A program made the translations under genes and the position numbers. The notes beneath the pieces were generated by a model, which was not told the DNA's origin, made no database searches, and saw only the letters and a program-made list of their open reading frames with translations. From assembly GCA_025024175.1 (NCBI GenBank), contig QCXZ01000003.1, positions 39,828,257 to 39,892,256 of the forward strand: a stretch of DNA of 64,000 nt. The letters are read 5' to 3'. The DNA comes from Rhyzopertha dominica (taxonomy: Eukaryota > Arthropoda > Insecta > Coleoptera > Bostrichidae). Shown here piece after piece: positions 1-12,790 of this stretch. How positions within the stretch are numbered: the first letter of the stretch is position 1; each line of letters begins with the position of its first letter.

Positions 1-204
1 TGGAATTCACGCAACATATTGTATGATAAATGCAACAATAAGACGCAGTCCCATCCTACAAACATGTAAATAAGGTTCAATAACTACCAAGAATTAGAAG
101 TTTTTTTTTTAATTGTACCTGCTTGGTATAGCAAGTTGTCAACTCATTAGTTCACCTAATTTATTACGCAACACTTAAATATGTACACATACGGACATAA
201 CACA

Positions 205-292
205 AACATCCGTATCCTGGGCGGGACTCAAACCCGCACCTCGAGGTTTAGAGGCAGATCACTAATCACTAAACAACCGCAAAATATACCTA
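205..292 (-). repeat. tRNA-derived SINE head (left copy)
   Basis: On the minus strand the sequence folds like a tRNA. It has an A-box-like stretch (GTTTAGTGATTAGTGATCTG), then CCTCTAAACC, then a B-box-like GGTTTGAGTCC differing at one base from the Pol III consensus GGTTCGANTCC, inside a GCGGG/CCCGC arm. This is the usual head of insect tRNA-related SINEs. The A-box region differs from the duplicate at 57252-57339 by several changes. There is no CCA or functional anticodon evidence, so it is not called as a tRNA gene. Confidence 0.6.
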
Positions 293-1926
293 CTAGGTAC
301 TACCAAGGCTATAAGCACAAAGTATATTCTAGTTCACCATATATGTACAAACTACGTACTTCCCCATGCATATAGATAAAGCCATTTCGAGACTTAATCG
401 ATTACAATCTCCGCTATCCAACTTATTTAATTAGACCGGGAGGGTGCAGCATCTAAATTATGTGCAGTCATACACTCGAAATTGCTCTAAAAGTGGATTA
501 CGAATGCTTTGTGGATACAGAAAATGATCTTAGTTAAAATATACAAAGAAATAACAACACACAAACAAGCTTATTAGAAATAGTGGTCTGCTTCGAAAGC
601 AATTTCATACGAAACTTGTAACTCAGTTTAATTCTGTTAAGGCTGCGCGAGCCCATTACCCCGAAACTATTTTTGAAGTTACTAGGAAGTCATTAATCTT
701 GTTAGTTTTGTGCCGTCACAAACGGGTTCTTTGTAACAGCACGTTTCAAGAAAATTAGAAATGTATAAAACCAGAGAGGAATAAAATATGTATAAAAAAT
801 ATAAATGGGTTGTTTCTTGCAAACAAAAACGATTCATTGCCATGATATATTTTAGTCTTTAGCTTGTTGTGTTGTTGTTTTTAGTATCGATCAATATCGA
901 CGTTGCAAGCAAGGGTTTATGTNTGGCGGTATCGATGGAGAAAAGCTGCAGTTATGAAGCGGTCGTTAATAAAGGAATTCTGTAGCATAGGGGAGAAATC
1001 GTACTTCCCGGCAACATCACCGACCACCATAGCAACGGATCAGTTCCTAAACAGTCGAAATTATTCTTAAAAGTTTAACCGGAAGCTATAAAAGGCAACC
1101 CCCTGAAGTTAACTGGAAGAGCATAATCTAAGGCGATATGAGCATGAGGTTGCAGTGGTAAAATTTGCTAATTCGTGTAAGATAGTTAAATTGTATTTAC
1201 ACCGAGTAGTTCAAGATTTTTAAACTCAACGAGTACTACAGATGGATGAACGAACCATAAAAATGTATCAATATTTCAGATCAAATCTCTTCTTGACAAT
1301 TTAGCGCGTTTGCAAAAACTGAGTTAATATAGCACCCATTTGTTGAGAAAACAATAAATCAAGCCACAGGCACAGTATAAACTATATGGTGGTATCTAGA
1401 TGTATGTTGGTATGGTATGTTGATCAAGACACAATAAAACCCTTCAACCTAATATAAATAAGATGTATTTTTATTTTTAAGCAATTATATCTGAAGTGAC
1501 CGCAACTGCGTAAATGTATTAAGCAACTAAGAAAAGTAATTGTGGTTTTAATTAAACTAAAAAGTTTTCCACATGACTTCTATAAAGCGAATTCATGCCA
1601 AAGTTGGACTTGCTTTAAACGTTTTACATTTAGTAAAGTAAAAGTCCAAGTGTCGTTAATAACAAATCCTTAATTGAAAAGTCTAATTCAACACTGATCT
1701 GTGGTGTGTAAGCAATATATAAAGCATGAAACAGGCAGAAGTGAATTTCCTTCGTTTGCGTTTTCGCACTGATCAAAAGCGTAATATCTACAACAGCAAC
1801 CTCCCTCGCAAGCCCAGGTCTACTGAGATTTGTNAGGATTTGTATACACGTCTGGCTAAATATAACGCTCGCGANTCAAGTCGTAGGAAAGGCAAATGNT
1901 ACGGAAATGCTTTGAATTCCCGCGAG

Positions 1927-3800
1927 TGCATCTTTGATCCGCGCGCACAACGTAGCGAATGCGGTGGAATGTTCACGCTCCAAAAGAGCTAGAGTTTGAT
2001 GATAAAAAGCGATACAATAGTACGCAGTCGATGTTTTCACCTTATTCAGTTACGTATTCTGACTAAACCTAAAAGAGATAAGTTCAAAATATTCTACTAC
2101 TACAGCTTTGAAAATAAAATTTGTCAGTGTACCATCACAGGAAACATCCTTATTTTCTGTTAAGCTGTGGCACTTCACGTAGTTATCCATTGGAAAATAA
2201 ATTATTTTTATATCAAAGATGAAAGCTAATTAACATACATAGTATCTTCCTATAGCTGTTCGGCGGTAACAAATTAAAAGTTTAATTGCCAAATGAAGAA
2301 TACTTAAACATTTGATACTCTCAATTTGTTTTACATTCACGGAGACTATCGTAGAGAACACGCCGTATATTTATTAAAGGGCATCCTCATTTGCCGCCTG
2401 TCAATAAGACAAAATTCGAGAGATATGAAAACAAACTTTTTGCGTTTCGGAAAGTTTCATTTTTTTTACAAAATCAGTCAGTAGTGACAATAATAATGTA
2501 ATAGATACTCAGTTCTGTTCAACAACACCTGCAGATAATGATTTGACAATTTTTATTATTAACGTATAGACTTTTAGAGGCAGTGACGGTGTCCAGCAAA
2601 TAGAATTCTTCGAATGTAGGTTCAAGTAGATTCTCAATAATTCCTTTGAGGAATATTTTGTACAGATGAATCGAAGGCTGGGCAACAGAAGTTCCTTACA
2701 CTTAGGGTACACACATAAGTTTAGACGCTGTATTGCATTTAAAAGGAAAATTTAAATAGTGAGAACTATTTGAAAAGCCGACGAGGAGTTGTTACTCAAT
2801 TCATATAAGAATTTCCTGTTTCGGAGGATCAAAAGCACTCGTGCCAATGAGATAAGACACCGGCACATAATCATCATAATATCATCATAATCTTATGTTT
2901 TGAGGATTGCTAGATCAACGCAACGGATGTGGTCTGATATTAACGGATAGGCTTAAAGTACTTNATNAAAATTTTAATGACTTGNTAGGCTGAGAAGAAA
3001 AAGAATTATTATTAGCTTGACAGTCGTTATCGCTACGTTTTGGTCTATTCTAACCATNCACCAGTTTCGACCATCTATAGNGTGATTGCAACAGAAAAAT
3101 ACGGAAATCCGGCTGAAGCGGCACANGTTACAATAAGCATAGAAAAAATAATAAAAATGGGCAAAACCGTGTTGGAGGTTCTTAGAAAAATTTAGCTGGA
3201 ACATTCCAAGTTTTAAACCATATTGATTTGAACTGCTACAAGAGGCAACTTGCCGAGATGCCATCCAAATGTTGAAAATTAATTTCTTGGAATCAAAAAC
3301 ATTTACGACTGATAGCCTGAAGGTGTTAAATTCAAGTCTAACACAAAATTCGAAAGAAAAAGTTCCACTTTGGGTGGTCATGTCTGACGGAGGAATTTCT
3401 ACTTCTGTCATCAGGAATTCCCGGGTTCTGCTGTTCAGTGCTACCTAAAGCTTATCAACAAGAATCTTTATCAATTGTGAACAAATTCATTAATGAACAC
3501 CATGTTGATGGTCAATACATCATTTCGCCTGATCTGGCGAGCAACATCAACCAACCAATTTAAAACTTGAATACAAAAGATGCTGAGAGAAAGCTTCCAT
3601 GTTGTCCAGGACATGTTGAAAAAGGTCCGAAGGAAGATAAGGAAAATTGAAAAAGGAAGACCTCTTTCAGTATTATAAGTAGTTATTTGATTGGTGAAAA
3701 TACGGCAGTTAAACTTACTTTTGTTGCATATTTTTTTCTATTGTTCCAATATTTTTTTTCTTAATATAAAGAATATTCTCATTACCTTAAGCCTACCCAT
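1927..3800. other. left-copy segment absent or unsequenced in the right copy
   Basis: The segment has no recognised gene. It contains several isolated N calls (2964-3126). A 145-codon minus-strand frame at 2974-3411 contains several ambiguous codons and no recognisable motif. It may be an insertion present only in the left copy, or it may simply be unsequenced in the right copy. Confidence 0.6.
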
Positions 3801-4247
3801 TAGCCAAATTTATAATTCTTGATATTTTGCAAAATATCAAGATCAAATATACCTAAGTAATTCTAAAGTTTGTCATGTTCGTTGCACATTTTTTTTCAAG
3901 TTAAATAACCATCCAAAACTATTTCCACAATATACAAAGTATGTTTGTTTGGACTTTTGGACAGATTAAGAAAACAAAATATATGGGGGTTCCATTTTAA
4001 AATGAACAAATTGACAAACACTTCATGTTAATAAACTGGAAGTGAGTGGTAATTAAAAATCTAATAGGCTTTCTGCAGAATTTGCGACACATACTCTTTA
4101 CATCGAAATCTATAATCTATAATTATACCCAAAATTTATGCTGAGTGTGGGAATCGAATAATATTTTCATTAAGGTCAGCTTGAAATTATACCGAATAGG
4201 ATGGATTTTCATTTACTGGAAATTAGGACTAAACCGTTTATCTCATC

Positions 4248-4620
4248 TTACACAGAGATGAGACAGTTGTTCAGATCGTCATTTATCTTAAACATCTGGG
4301 TGAAAACAAATAATATAATATTACCATCACGGTACTGATCTATCCGACAGTAACACAATCGTTCAGAAAATGCAGAGGTGTAAATACAAAAAAAAACACC
4401 CGAAATAAATTCCTGCGGAACGCCGGACGCTACCTCCCAGCTCCCAACTTTATTTTTAACTTCAAGTAATTTTACTACATCCATAGCGAAGTATTCCAGA
4501 GCAGCATCTAACAAACTATAATTTGTAGCATCAAGAGCTTTTGAAAAATCTAACATTATGAGAAGCTTTTGTTCGTCTATAGGTCTCACAATATAATTTA
4601 CGACCTCTAACAAAGCAGTT
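4248..4620 (-). pseudogene. non-LTR retrotransposon reverse transcriptase relic (left copy)
   Basis: The minus-strand translation shows LLIMLDFSKALDATNYSLLD followed by GVPQEFISGVFFCIYTSAFS. These are decayed forms of the LINE reverse-transcriptase blocks DFSKAFDTINHSLL and GVPQGSILGPLLF-IYTSDL of the Jockey/I/R1 group. The following catalytic box, normally YADD, is degraded (DQYRDGN), and there is no upstream start, endonuclease or RNase H. It is a dead fragment of about 120 codons, present in both members of the duplication. Confidence 0.85.
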
Positions 4621-5608
4621 ACACATAACCTTAAAAGGAAATTAATCTCAAAATTAATTCATGTCATACTTCGTAAACTAAATGTATTGAGAACACTTAT
4701 TGATCTAAAATCAGAAATGAACTGATTAGAAAGCCGTTAATCTCAGCAAATACATTAATATATGTATAATGATGAGAAGTATTTTAGAAATAACCAGCCG
4801 AGTTCAACTTAAGTTTGTTTTAGATACTTTTTGTATTTCAGTCAAAAATAAATTGAAATTTCCTAACATTATTAATAAATAAATTGGTACTGTAAGCATT
4901 CAGCCTGTCGTTATTAGATGTAATCCAAAACCAAAAGAAATGGCATACCAAATTATATCAAACAAGAAGTATTATCGGAACTGCTTCTTAGAAAACAAAA
5001 ATTAATTAATGGCCTACTAACATTGCGCATAATATAGTTAATAGAAGGTAATAGCTGTCCTCAAACATCCAGTAATCAATTTAAAAAAAACACAAAGATA
5101 GTTACTGTCCTTTAAAAAAATCAAAAGTTTTTGAGTGACCCCTATATTTACACCACTGTTTGTTTCCAAATTTAGAAGAGCTCACTAATGTACATCCAGT
5201 CTTAAACATTATCTCAACTATTACATAACAGCAAGGAAACCTGAAGACGACGTGTAAACCTTATAAATATTTATACAACTATACAACAGAGGAACCAATA
5301 AAAATTTTATCAATCTCATACGTTAAACATTAACATTTCTGCGCCAAAAATACCCAATGCATAAACAATGAGTCCTCTTATCGACTCCGTCGACATATTT
5401 ATTCATCATTCGCCGAATATACACCTAACCCACATACTTTTGGGCAAAAATAGATACTTTTCTAAAGACCGATCATGCTTTAATTATAGGAACCGCCTGA
5501 TTATAATATTCACTGCGTGGGTGCATAAATCTTGTACGTAATCTATTCTTGTCCGAAAAGCACTTCTGCTTCAAAAACCTCTCCGCTTTAAAAGCAACTA
5601 GTACTTAC

Positions 5609-5792
5609 TTTGGAATAGACATGAGGTACTGAAGCAGTCGTTTGTAATCCTCCGGTTTCGCTCTCTCCCGCCGAGGGCTGGCAGGGAACGAAAGCACCGG
5701 CCCTCCTCTTCGGTCTCTTCCTCCTGTGAGCACCACTAGGCGCTCCTGAAGCAAGGGCATCAGTTCCAAAGCCCGCTGGCCATCCATGTTAC
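5609..5792 (-). CDS. duplicate copy of trio exon A, out of gene order
   Basis: The predicted protein is identical to exon A at 60890-61073, including the LTGGRDRRGGPVLSFPAS signature, acceptor ttttag and donor GTAAGT, so the exon itself is intact. It lies inside the left member of the window-scale duplication. In the direction of trio transcription it is 34 kb downstream of exon E, where Trio should continue with more spectrin repeats, not restart the Sec14 domain. No copies of exons B to E lie to its left within the window (only 5.6 kb remain). It is either the other haplotype placed in tandem by the assembler, or the edge of a real duplicated gene copy continuing outside the window. Confidence 0.85.
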
Positions 5793-6620
5793 CTAAAATT
5801 AAAGATGACTTATAATAATTATCTGCAAAAATTAGAAAAGTAACTAACAGTGTACATGTTGAATAATTAACACACCTACTTGAATACACAATTCTAAATG
5901 CAATTAACATCAGACTCTCAGGAAAACAAATCTAAAAGGATGCATTGCTGGATGGGTACTTTACCCCTAATATATTCAAGCAAAGGTCATAAACTCACGC
6001 AGTATGCGGACCGGAAGCGTAATTCAAAGTGAGTGACTTTGAATGAACAACAATATTTAAATAAAATTTTAGTGATTATAAATGTGGGTATACAAAATAT
6101 TACTTTATCTTTGATTGCTAATAACTGATAGTTGGCCATTTGAGTTTTTAGCCATGGAGACAAGGTGCTGAAAGCTCTCAACTACTTGTGTTAGATTTAT
6201 TAATTTTCAACTAAAAAAATAAAAAATTGTTTGTACCTCTAGGTACTTGTAAATAAATGTACCTATTTATTGATTGGGGGTATTTATCCTTCGATAAACC
6301 AATACTTATTGCAACAAAAATTCTTATTTCAAATAATTGGGCAGGAATTAAGACGTTCAAATTGTATAGTTTTTACTTTTTAATTTTATTTGAGTTTTTT
6401 GCAACAGTAGTTTATTAGTTTATTTCCAAACGCTTTATAAAATTTTTTATATATACGATTTTACGACAGTTACAGGAATAATAAGTACATATAAATTATG
6501 CAAAACACATCATTAGCACTGCACTTTAAGAAAAACTAAAAAATCGGCAGCATCTCATCTAGTTAAATTCCTTTAAAGTTAAGCAATTGAGTAATTATTC
6601 TAGAGAGCAGGATATAAACA

Positions 6621-6691
6621 ATGAAGTTGCAAAGCTGCAGCAAAAGGTCTGGTTCTCGAAAATCAGAAGGATATTCCACGATTCTTAACAG
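6621..6691 (+). other. candidate small exon conserved in both duplicates
   Basis: An ATG at 6621 opens 23 codons (MKLQSCSKRSGSRKSEGYST and onward) that end exactly at a strong donor CAG|GTAAGTAC. The right duplicate (61907-61977) keeps the frame and donor, with one amino-acid change. There is no recognisable homology, and a neighbouring frame is also open, so this may be chance. Confidence 0.2.
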
Positions 6692-7539
6692 GTAAGTACA
6701 AATGGCGATCGTTTCAACCTAAACCGTATTTTCCAAAGTTACTACAATATTCCATTAAAAATTATGAATAGAAGCAAAATAAGCTTGTTATCACGACCAC
6801 ATCTGTCAGTATCAAAACTGCCTTTTTCTGATCATTTCGAAGCCTGCTTGGTTCTCAGGGTTTCGAAATAATTAATTTTACTCAGACCGGGCCAGATCTG
6901 CCTGAGTAGCGAAACTTCGAAAGACAGAACAAAAATCCGCAGCGCGTGCGTAAATAACAGATCTGACGATAGATTAAACCTTCAGGGTACTCGTTATGCC
7001 ATTCGGCGGATTTCTTTTATACAATGGTAAATACCGCCGCAAGCACACCGTAGTTTCTATTATTTTTTTTTGTTTAAACAGTCAGAATAACTGACATGAC
7101 AACTAATAGCGGTGACTGGGCATATCAACGCATGCTTTAGGCTTCACTGGATTCGACATTAAATATGTGCGGCGCTGCTTTCAAGCTCACACATAGGTAC
7201 TTGCTTTACTTGTTGCAAATGTGAACTTAAGCGTTTTCAAGTTGAAGCCCTTTCAATTTCTAAAATGCTGATAATGAAAATAGTTATAAAATAAACTGAT
7301 CCCATTGCTAATTAAAATTTTCGAGTTTGTATCGCCTATGGAGTCATATTAGATTTTGAGAAAAACACATCATTTGTAAAATGAGGTTTTTTCAACGACC
7401 TTACCCGTATTTTATCTGAACCTCTTAAGTTAACGCGTTCAAAAGTTAACATTAGGCGTGTACTGTAGTATATATTAATACTAAAGCGTTATTCTTGCTT
7501 TTAATACTATTACAAGTATGGGTTCGAGAAATGCGCATT

Positions 7540-7982
7540 TCTGACTTATTTTCCATTACTTATACACTTGTATCGAAACACACTAAATCTAAACACTACT
7601 AATTTTAACACCACTAATTCAGTAAACCACTATTCCGAACACTATATACTGCACACACTAGCACTAAAAAACACTGAAACACATGTTTCGCTCTGTTCAT
7701 TCTGATCTCACATTATTAGCCGCTTTTCAAATTCATCATGCTCTTTTCGTGGGGTTATTTATATCCTTCGTCGAAAACTCCAGCTGTTTTCCAGAACAGA
7801 CATCTCGCTGTCGCCGTCGAAACTTCGCGAACGTTCCATAGATCGAATACCCTGGATGATCGACATTCCCACCATCTATCTGTTGCTAAGGCCACTATAT
7901 AATGGATTGCAGTGTCCACATCTGCATGCCTGTAGCTCTGCTCCATAAATGGCGCTGATGGCGTCAAATTATTNACCGACAC
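7540..7982 (-). mobile_element. LTR-like promoter segment, probable solo LTR (left copy)
   Basis: Read on the minus strand, the segment begins TGTCGGT at 7982. It contains GACGCCATCAGCGCCAT, then a GC-rich stretch with GCGAAGTTTCGACGGCGAC, then a TATA box (ATATAAATAA, 7764-7755). After that comes a G/T-rich leader with repeated AGTGTTTAG and GTGGTGTT words, as in insect BEL/gypsy LTRs. There is no second LTR or pol nearby. The 3' boundary is not defined; 7540 is an estimate. The open frame of 75 codons across it is not protein-like. It could also be a host promoter. Confidence 0.42.
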
Positions 7983-9957
7983 CTAGCAATGCTCTAAATG
8001 TTTCGTTGATAATACCAAAAAATTATCTTTCCAAATAATATTGCAACCTACATTCTAAAAGTTGTTATGGTATTTTCTTTATTGTATAATATTACTACTA
8101 ATACTTATAAATTTACTTATAAAATAAACACCCAAAAGATTTTAAAGTGGAGAACCACCCGGATGTGTTGCATATCACTTTCTAAACCCTATGCAATTAT
8201 GTTATTCGGATGGTGGAATTACAAATATCATTTTTCTAACACAAAATGACATACTAAAGGGCAATATTTGCTTATTGTGATGTTTTTGAAATTGAACTGA
8301 TTCCAGTGTCGTTTAGCATCTATCATTGTTTTTATCCAATTCAATCCATCTAACCTTATCCGCAATATTTGTAAAATTAAAGCTACAAACATGAAGGTAT
8401 TGAACATGTTTGCAAAGAATTACCGTTTCCGAAATCGTAGGGTTTGAATGATAAACTCAGTTTATTTAATTTCGTTAGCGTCACGAGTTAAACCTATTAA
8501 TGATTTCTCATTGATGAAGATGGGTTTGAAGAGAAAAAAATACCTTCCAAACACTTTGACCGGTCCCTTTCACCTGTTCACTGAAGCTTTACAGATTTAT
8601 TGGCACAGCTGCTCTATCGATTTCAATAGCATTCATGTTACGCGGCCTTGCAGATTGAAGTCCTACTGTACAATGTTACGTACTACATTCGACCCTCACC
8701 GTAATAATATATTAGCACGCGTGACACGAACCCACTTTTCATTCATTTATTGCAGATTAGAACTGATCGACTCGTACAAAGGAGGGTTGAAAAAAGTCGA
8801 TAACGTATGTCCTAGTGTAGGAGTTGGAAAATAGTATTCGGCTTGCGTAATAACAACCTGTAAAGCAAGTCACCGAGGTCTAAAACTGCCAACGCAAAAC
8901 AGAACACGTTGCCGTGGAATGACGAAGGTCTTCGACGAGACGATATGGATCAAATTAAAAAAAAATTGTAAGGATTGTGGGTTTTAAGTATTGTAAATTG
9001 ATACACGAGGGCTGTGGGTGACATCCTGAGCAACTATTTGTTACTAGCTTATCTCGAATCCATCATGCCGTATTCGCATAAACTACTTTTAAAGTTCTCA
9101 AAATCGTTATTTATTGCTCAAATACATTATTAAACATATTATATTGCATTGAGAAACAATGTAATAACAATGTAATACTCCTTATTCTTCACGAGNCTGT
9201 CATAGGTAAAAATCTGGTAGATACCCTATTATATGGTCCATGACTGCAGCAGAAAGGAGAATGCAGAATGCTGACATATGTTACTGCTCATAAGCGCTTA
9301 GTAGCCATTTAAAATAACTTCGCTTTTTGTTTCACCATGTATTTATAACAACCATGTGTAGAAAAACGTTTATTTCTCGCCTAATTTGTATTAATTAAAG
9401 GAGTTACTTTTTTATCTAAGCTAAATATAAAATACACCTTTTTGTAAGTGCAAACCAATAAGAATGTTACAAAAATTATTGTTTTGTTAGGATTCAACAG
9501 AATCAAATGATGTGTTGAATATAAGTAGCTCCACAGTGTTGTCCGTATTTAATATAAACAGACGTACCTTTTTTATTTCTAGTAAAGTATAGAACGTCCT
9601 AACAAGTGCATCTAGCAAGCCTTTGTTCATTCGTGTTCTCCGACTCCTTCGATAGAACACCGCTTGTGGATGTTTGAGTTGATGTGGAGATCGATGTCGT
9701 TTGCACTATAAAACATTCTTGTATAGAAGTATAGCGGTAGATGACAATCTGTCGGAGTTGTATGCGAATAAGAAACAGATACACAGAATGGTAAATTTAA
9801 AGTGTAACTGATTGACCAATAAGTGGGTATTTCAGCGTTTTTTTTTAATTATATATCCCGAACGATCCAATTGAAATAAGACTGCGTCTTTCTTTAATTT
9901 CTTTCAATATTGCGTAGAACTTGAGATATTAATTAATATAAATTAAGGAATCCGTTG

Positions 9958-10310
9958 TGACGTCATAAGTGAACAATCAGGTTATACCGTGTTGAAAAGA
10001 GAGGGATAAACAACAATCGGAGTAAGTAGCAACATCGTGTACAGCTGACCACTGACAGTACAGTAACAGCTGAGCTGAATCATCTGTAAATGCGTTTTTT
10101 ATGTGTTGTGTTCATCATCAAACACAAACACAACAATTTCAACACCGGCACAAGATGATAACGTTTAGAAAACCACGTGTGTTTACAGTCAGCTTGTCTC
10201 GTCTGACGCCCGAGGCCCGACATCCGACCGTGATTTGACAGACACAAAGGAACGCAAAGTAACACTGTTGCCAAGTTGCGTATTTCCGTTTTCAGTTAAG
10301 ACGTCACATC
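9958..10310. promoter_or_regulatory. GC-richer patch with CRE motifs, possible promoter or enhancer
   Basis: A perfect palindromic CRE (TGACGTCA) lies at 9958-9965 and a second GACGTCA at 10300-10306. Between them lie two CAGCTG E-boxes (near 10040 and 10067) and a patch clearly richer in GC than the flanks (10190-10230). Motif clustering is the only evidence; no transcription start can be defined. Confidence 0.25.
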
Positions 10311-11959
10311 CTTTGGAGGGCGTTTTAAAATAGTTCAACTTTGACTTTAATATTCACGTACTTAAATACTTTTTTATACTAACCAAAATATGGAATTATT
10401 TGCATATGTTACAAATAGTAACGAAACTATATTGAATTCCGTAATTTTTACTTCACTAAATACCCAACTGCTCATAGGCAGTGAGAACTGTAAACTACAA
10501 TTGCCTGCCGATATCGGCTGATATCCTTAAAGAATGCTGGCGGAGGCATTGGTTAGTTTTAACAGTTTATTATGGTAAAAATTATGTCTGCAATCTGTCC
10601 AAAATTTTGACTAAAATTTAAATAAATCAAATATATAGTATAATATATAGAGATGCTAAAAAGCCATACTCTTCTACATCATAAAAGAAATAAATATAAA
10701 AATCTATTTTCAACAAAATCAGATGGAACTGATCCTTATTATTCCACTTAATAAGCTATACAGCTATTTCATGTTTTAATGTCTTTAATTGATAATTTTG
10801 TATTTCCACTGCATACGTTCTACGTTACACGCCTAGCCTCGTTGGGGAGCCGTTTTTTAACCTTTGTTTGGCGCGGAAATATTATAACAGAACAATTTAA
10901 TTTTATTTGAAATTTTGCCGTTTCCTCGCCAGTAGGGTTCCAAAACTAATACGAGTGCATCAATATAAATGCAAGGGATGCATGCTGGTGCAACATTTTG
11001 ACTAGTAAAACAGACCGTAGAAAATGTGACTATAAACCGAATACGCAAGCGGAAAATATTGATAACTGGGAAGCAAAAGAAACTCCGATTCGTCTACGGA
11101 CGGCAATAAGTTTGTTACTGTCAAGACCATAATGAGTTAATGCGGAGTACACTGTTTCGTTACATATTGAAAAATTAACTTAAATTATCCAGAGAACTAT
11201 AGATCTTTCTTTCTCCAAGACGAGTATTATTAGATACTTCCTTTGCCAGATGGCACTGCCATAAGTAATTCTTTTAATGATCAACCAAAGACACGCTCGA
11301 CTTTTCCGGTGGAGCACGATCTACAGAAAGTAACTAAGCTGCATTTCATCCAAACATACGCGAGTAGAATTAATTACAAAAATTGTTTATGATATCTTCC
11401 ACACAGTGGATGATTATAATTCGCCTAATGTATTTATTCAGTGCCCGTTCATGCCGAATTTGAGATAAAATTAAAAGTCTGATCATTTATCAGGAGTTTA
11501 AAGTAAGTGTAATCACGTAAAATAACAAAGAAATTGAATCACGTTGCACTAAACTACACCTACCTGATATATAGGATGAATACGTTTCCTTTTTCTATAA
11601 ACTGCGATAAATGCAACTGAATGATCGGTTCAACAAACTATCATCCCTTTCATCTTTAACTCAAACGAGAACTTTTCTCGTTTCTTATTCCATATACTTT
11701 TCCACCCGACAGCAAATCACTAAATCAGAAAAGAAACAGCGGTAAAATCCTAAGGCATTTAGTAGACCAAATATAGTGAATACCCATACCGTATTATTAC
11801 TAAACAAACCAACAAACAAAAACAATCTTCGTCTTTAGAAAAGTTTGTCATAGAGCAACAAAGACTCAACACAATCGGAACGAGATAAGGCAGATCACAA
11901 GAAATACATGACATCACATAAATGTGGAAGCGACGGAAATTGCTTTTTAAGCTCAGTAC

Positions 11960-12790
11960 ATCACCAAACATATGGGGAGAATATTACCCAACCAGAACAC
12001 AAAACCTTACAAGAGAAATAGAAAGAATCACATAAGAAGAAACATTTGGGTGTTCAGAAGTAGGTAGCTTAGAGAACTAGGATCGGAATACAATTCAATT
12101 AAAATCTCCGCACTCCTAAAGGACATATCACAATTGGCCAGCAGAAATACTACAAAAAAATAATAGTCCACGTGAAAGAGAGGAAACAATCACGTTTCAA
12201 CCGGATTAAGGCACTGAAGTGGCGGTAGAATAAAGGAAGATATAAACATTTTCCAGAGAATCCAAGAAGGCGTAAGGAATCATTAGCATATCACGAAAAC
12301 AAGGAAACAAGCCTAGCAACAGACTATTTGGAGTAAAAAATCCCCGTTTGAGAAACCTAATGCCCACCCACCAAAAATATCCTTAGAGTACCATCACCCC
12401 ATCTATAAATCGAGCAAGCGAACTGAATAAACTCACACGTAGTCACCGAAAAAAGCGTGGACACCATCACGCAAGAGCAACCTAAGCAAGACACAGGAAT
12501 CAGTACTGCGACTTGCAAAATACAAGAAAACAATAAATAACTCTATATAGCAGCTCATGCGTGGAATAGGAATAATACAGCTAAACGAATCCACCACCAA
12601 ACACAGAAATATCCAAGAAAAGCAAAGCAAAAGCCCAATAGCAACAGTCGTGTCACCGCTCCAACCCAGCATAAGCCTAGCCGGCCGGCGGTATATCCGA
12701 GAGCAGCACAGCTGTCGTTTACGTTCTATATTGTTGTTCTTATTATTATTATATCTGCCGATGTTCTTAACATTTTTACCTTAAGGTTTA
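11960..12790 (+). mobile_element. AC-skewed block, possible retroelement relic
   Basis: The plus strand from about 11960 to 12650 is strongly enriched in A and C and poor in T, unlike its surroundings. It ends in a GC-rich segment (AGCCGGCCGGCGGTATATCC) followed by a T-rich tail. Such strand skew is typical of the coding strand of LTR retroelements followed by an LTR. No frame is open and no pol motif could be identified, so the assignment is weak. Confidence 0.3.

Larger units (their letters stand above)
1..8710 (+). repeat. left member of 8.7-kb direct duplication
   Basis: Bases 1-1926 match 57048-58986 and bases 3801-8710 match 59087-64000, with the same order and orientation. The stretch 1927-3800 is represented in the right copy only by a 100-N gap. 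By eye the copies differ by scattered substitutions (around one or two per hundred bases) plus small indels, for example an altered run near 300 and seven one-base differences near 7430-7530. Homology already begins at base 1, so the true left boundary is outside the window; the right end is not seen because the right copy is cut at 64000. Confidence 0.97.

Noticed and set aside
205..292. Functional tRNA gene
   Set aside because: The A-box region is irregular and differs strongly between the two duplicates, and no complete cloverleaf with acceptor stem could be drawn; it fits a SINE head better.
7755..7982. 75-codon minus-strand frame open in both duplicates
   Set aside because: It overlaps the GC-rich upstream part of an LTR-like promoter and has no protein motif; openness is explained by composition.
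8448..8834. 128-codon plus-strand frame
   Set aside because: No recognisable motif; the right duplicate has an indel in its A-run near the start, so the frame is not preserved.
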